In this document: positions 62,039 to 64,000 of the stretch, piece by piece
Layout: each line of letters starts with the position of its first letter
How positions within the stretch are numbered: position 1 is the first letter of the stretch
NCBI RefSeq assembly: GCF_900186865.1
Contig: NZ_LT906480.1
Span: 2,312,001 to 2,376,000 of the forward strand
Direction of reading: 5' to 3'
Source of the DNA: Stenotrophomonas maltophilia
GTDB lineage: Bacteria > Pseudomonadota > Gammaproteobacteria > Xanthomonadales > Xanthomonadaceae
DNA length: 64,000 bases
Notes under the pieces: generated by a model
Database searches by the model: none
What the model was told of the DNA's origin: nothing
Seen by the model: only the letters and a program-made list of their open reading frames with translations
Position numbers and translations under genes: made by a program

Positions 62039-63178
62039 ATGCAGGGTGCGAGCGTTCGCAGCAGCAGGGTATCCTCGCCTGCTGATGATCCAGCATGGTC
62101 GAGAAACCAGGCGGAGTACGCGTTGAACATCGTCATTGTTGACGACCAGACGTCCGCGCGGACGATGCTGCGTCACGTCATCGAAGACATCGCGCCGGAA
62201 CTGAGCGTGTATGACTTCGGTGATCCGCTGACCGCATTGGCTTGGTGCGAGGCGCACCCGGTCGACCTGCTGCTGCTCGATTACCGCATGCCGAAGATGG
62301 ACGGGCTGGAGTTCGCCCGTCGATTCCGTCGCCTGCCCAAGCACCGCGATATCCCGGTGATCCTGATCACCGTGGTCGGCGACGAGCCGATCCGCCAGGC
62401 GGCGCTGGAAGCGGGGGTCATCGACTTCCTGGTCAAGCCGATCCGCCCGCGCGAACTGCGCGCGCGCTGCTACAACCTGCTGCAGCTGCGCCAGCAGACC
62501 GAGAACGTGAAGCAACGTGCGTTGTCGCTGGAGCAGCGCCTGCTGGCCAGCATGCACGAGGTCGAGGAACGCGAACGCGAGACCCTGTCGCGATTGGCGC
62601 GGGCGATCGAGTTCCGTGATGCCGGCACCAGTGCCTATCTTGAACGCATGGCGCGCGTTGCGGGGCTGATCGCCGAGCAGCTTGGCCTGCCCGAAGACGA
62701 CGTGCGCCTGATCGAGATGGCGGCACCGCTGCATGACATGGGCAAGATCGCCATTCCCGACGCGGTGCTGCTCAAGCAGGGCAAGCTCAATGACGAGGAG
62801 CTGGCGATCATGCGCCGGCACCCACGCATCGGCCACGAGCTGCTCAGTGGCAGCCAGAACCGTTTCATCCAGGTGGGCGCGCTCATCGCGCTGCGCCATC
62901 ACGAGCGCTATGACGGCAGCGGCTATCCCGACGGCCTGGTCGGCGAAGCGATCCCGCTGGAAGCGCGGATCGTTGCTGTCGCCGACGTCTTCGATGCGCT
63001 GATCTCGCCCCGTCCGTACAAGGAAGCATGGACCATGGAAGCCACACTGGCTTATCTGTACGCCCAGCGTGGGCGACTGTTCGATTCGCGTTGCGTGGAT
63101 GCGCTGATGCGCGGCCACCAGCAGTTGATGGATATCTGCGCCCAGCACTCGACGGCATCGACGCGACCGGGTGGGTGA
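62039..63178 (+). CDS. rpfG: RpfG, DSF-responsive HD-GYP c-di-GMP phosphodiesterase
   Basis: Response regulator of 379 aa fused to an HD-GYP phosphodiesterase. The receiver begins YALNIVIVDDQTSARTML, with phosphoacceptor Asp 81 in LLLLDYRMPKMDGL and Lys in VKPIRP. The HD-GYP domain has HDMGK (His-Asp 232-233) and RHHERYDGSGYP (GYP 295-297), needed for c-di-GMP hydrolysis. RpfC phosphorylates RpfG when DSF is sensed, lowering c-di-GMP and altering virulence and biofilm genes. The sequence closely matches Xanthomonas RpfG from memory. rpfC follows after 1 nt. Confidence 0.96.
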   Translation: MQGASVRSSRVSSPADDPAWSRNQAEYALNIVIVDDQTSARTMLRHVIEDIAPELSVYDFGDPLTALAWCEAHPVDLLLLDYRMPKMDGLEFARRFRRLPKHRDIPVILITVVGDEPIRQAALEAGVIDFLVKPIRPRELRARCYNLLQLRQQTENVKQRALSLEQRLLASMHEVEERERETLSRLARAIEFRDAGTSAYLERMARVAGLIAEQLGLPEDDVRLIEMAAPLHDMGKIAIPDAVLLKQGKLNDEELAIMRRHPRIGHELLSGSQNRFIQVGALIALRHHERYDGSGYPDGLVGEAIPLEARIVAVADVFDALISPRPYKEAWTMEATLAYLYAQRGRLFDSRCVDALMRGHQQLMDICAQHSTASTRPGG

Positions 63179-63179
63179 C

Positions 63180-64000
63180 ATGCAGGACCTGTTCGCACGC
63201 GTGAGGCGTCGGCTGGCGCAGCGTCCGGATTCGGAACATGGCCAGGCGATCGTGCGGGTGGTGCTGATCTCGCTGATCCTGGTCTATGTTCTGTTGTCCG
63301 GCGCCCGCCTGCACCGGCTGGATCAGTACCAGGGCGCGCTGGCAACGGCGGTGACCGGGCTGGGCCTGTCGCTGCTGTTGTTCGGCTGGCTGCTGTGGAA
63401 GCCGCAGCGCTCGGACCCGCGGCGGGTGGCCGGGATGCTGGCCGATTACGGCCTGATCGCGATCGGCATGATCCAGATGGGTGAGCCGCTGGCGTGGGTG
63501 TATGCGGTGGTGATGTGGGTCACGGTGGGCAACGGCCTGCGCTTCGGGCCGCGTTACCTGACCGCTGCCATCGTGCTGGCGATGGTCAGTTTCGGCACTA
63601 CCGTGCTGTTGACTCCCTATTGGCAGGCCAACCTGGGGCTGGCCATTTCCCTGTGGTTGGGGTTGCTGGCAGTACCGTTGTGCTGCTCCTCCCTGCTGCG
63701 CCGAAGGATGCGACATCCAACCATGGATACGATTCCCGCCGCTGGATCCGACAAGCGCTCGCTGTTGGCCCGCTTCAAGCATCGCCTGTCCGGGCGCGAG
63801 GACAGCGAGCACGCGCAGAACCTGATCCGCATCATCATCACGGCACTGTTCATCAGCTATCTCGGCTGGCGCTCGCTGAGCGGCGGCGGTGAGGCGCTGA
63901 CGGCGACGTGGCTGATCCTCGCCTTCGAGCTGACCATTTCCGCCGGCCTGCTGACCGCGATCCTGGTCAATCCGGGCGTGTCGCATGTGCGCCGGGTGAT
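63180..64000 (+). CDS. rpfC: RpfC sensor, N-terminal part with fused RpfH-like domain (runs off the window)
   Basis: Open frame from the ATG at 63180 to the window edge, 273 codons without a stop. It encodes two similar membrane blocks in tandem. The first (residues 1-175) begins LFARVRRRLAQRPDSEHGQ and has about five TM helices, like the separate RpfH of Xanthomonas campestris. The second starts at residue about 192 with LLARFKHRLSGREDSEHAQ and continues into the RpfC-type sensor. The kinase domains lie beyond the window. The two blocks align, so this is an internal duplication or fusion, consistent with the RpfC variant with ten TM segments described in S. maltophilia. Confidence 0.85.
   Translation, partial: MQDLFARVRRRLAQRPDSEHGQAIVRVVLISLILVYVLLSGARLHRLDQYQGALATAVTGLGLSLLLFGWLLWKPQRSDPRRVAGMLADYGLIAIGMIQMGEPLAWVYAVVMWVTVGNGLRFGPRYLTAAIVLAMVSFGTTVLLTPYWQANLGLAISLWLGLLAVPLCCSSLLRRRMRHPTMDTIPAAGSDKRSLLARFKHRLSGREDSEHAQNLIRIIITALFISYLGWRSLSGGGEALTATWLILAFELTISAGLLTAILVNPGVSHVRRV

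Overview
The window is a GC-rich chromosomal segment that fits Stenotrophomonas of the S. maltophilia complex. Three things point there: many short GTAG-headed palindromes of the SMAG type, a two-component/RND efflux locus laid out like smeSyRy-smeYZ, and an rpf (DSF quorum-sensing) neighbourhood in the xanthomonad order dapB-carA-carB-greA-rpfE-recJ-rpfD-prfB-lysS-rpfG-rpfC. I see no prophage, CRISPR array, rRNA, tRNA or intact insertion sequence. Identification rests on reading translations and motifs; no database search was possible.

Layout. 0-10 kb is a mannoside-utilisation cluster: secreted GH92 alpha-mannosidase, LacI regulator, FucP/GluP-type permease, PfkB kinase, AGE-family isomerase and secreted GH2 beta-mannosidase. 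Mannose would be cut off glycans, imported, isomerised to fructose and phosphorylated. 10-12.1 kb is a methionine-salvage operon (mtnB-mtnD-mtnC, minus strand). 12.3-13.3 kb has two paralogous small lipoprotein genes with the remnant of a third between them. 13.5-16.6 kb has two APC amino-acid permeases in tandem. 16.7-20.2 kb has a Nudix hydrolase, serA, and a divergent D-2-hydroxyglutarate-dehydrogenase-like flavoprotein gene. 20.2-22.4 kb is a DUF2388/DUF4105 pair. 22.4-29 kb is the efflux locus. 29-33.5 kb has an MliC-like lipoprotein gene, the EF-P paralogue efpL, and leucine-degradation genes. 33.6-36 kb is a Feo iron(II) uptake operon. 36-38.4 kb has a DUF4304-like gene, a quinone-reductase-like flavoprotein gene, a MerR regulator and an SDR. 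From 38.5 kb onward is the dapB-to-rpfC block, in which genes outside the classical Xanthomonas order (DUF1176, VIT/VWA protein, acyltransferase, XRE regulator, aldehyde dehydrogenase, acetolactate-synthase-like enzyme) sit between conserved members.

The most unusual content is intergenic. Four copies of a roughly 180-210 nt structured repeat (two of them facing each other at 56.4-56.9 kb) share an inner CATGGATG-capped hairpin, a conserved linker and a trailing GC hairpin. Their 22-25 bp outer stems differ between copies yet stay complementary, mostly by paired changes and G-U wobbles. Each copy has a SMAG palindrome on its leading side. I do not know a published name for it. Two further hairpin families act as likely terminators: a 24-30 bp inverted repeat placed directly after stop codons (nudix/serA and recJ), and a GGGGTC-type hairpin after rpfE.

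Other points of interest are the +1 programmed frameshift in prfB, an rpfH-like domain fused in frame to the rpfC sensor at the right edge (a 10-TM-type RpfC), and SMAG palindromes that have entered coding sequence: the rpfD C-terminus, the signal peptide of the DUF4105 protein, and the stop codon of the flavoprotein gene.
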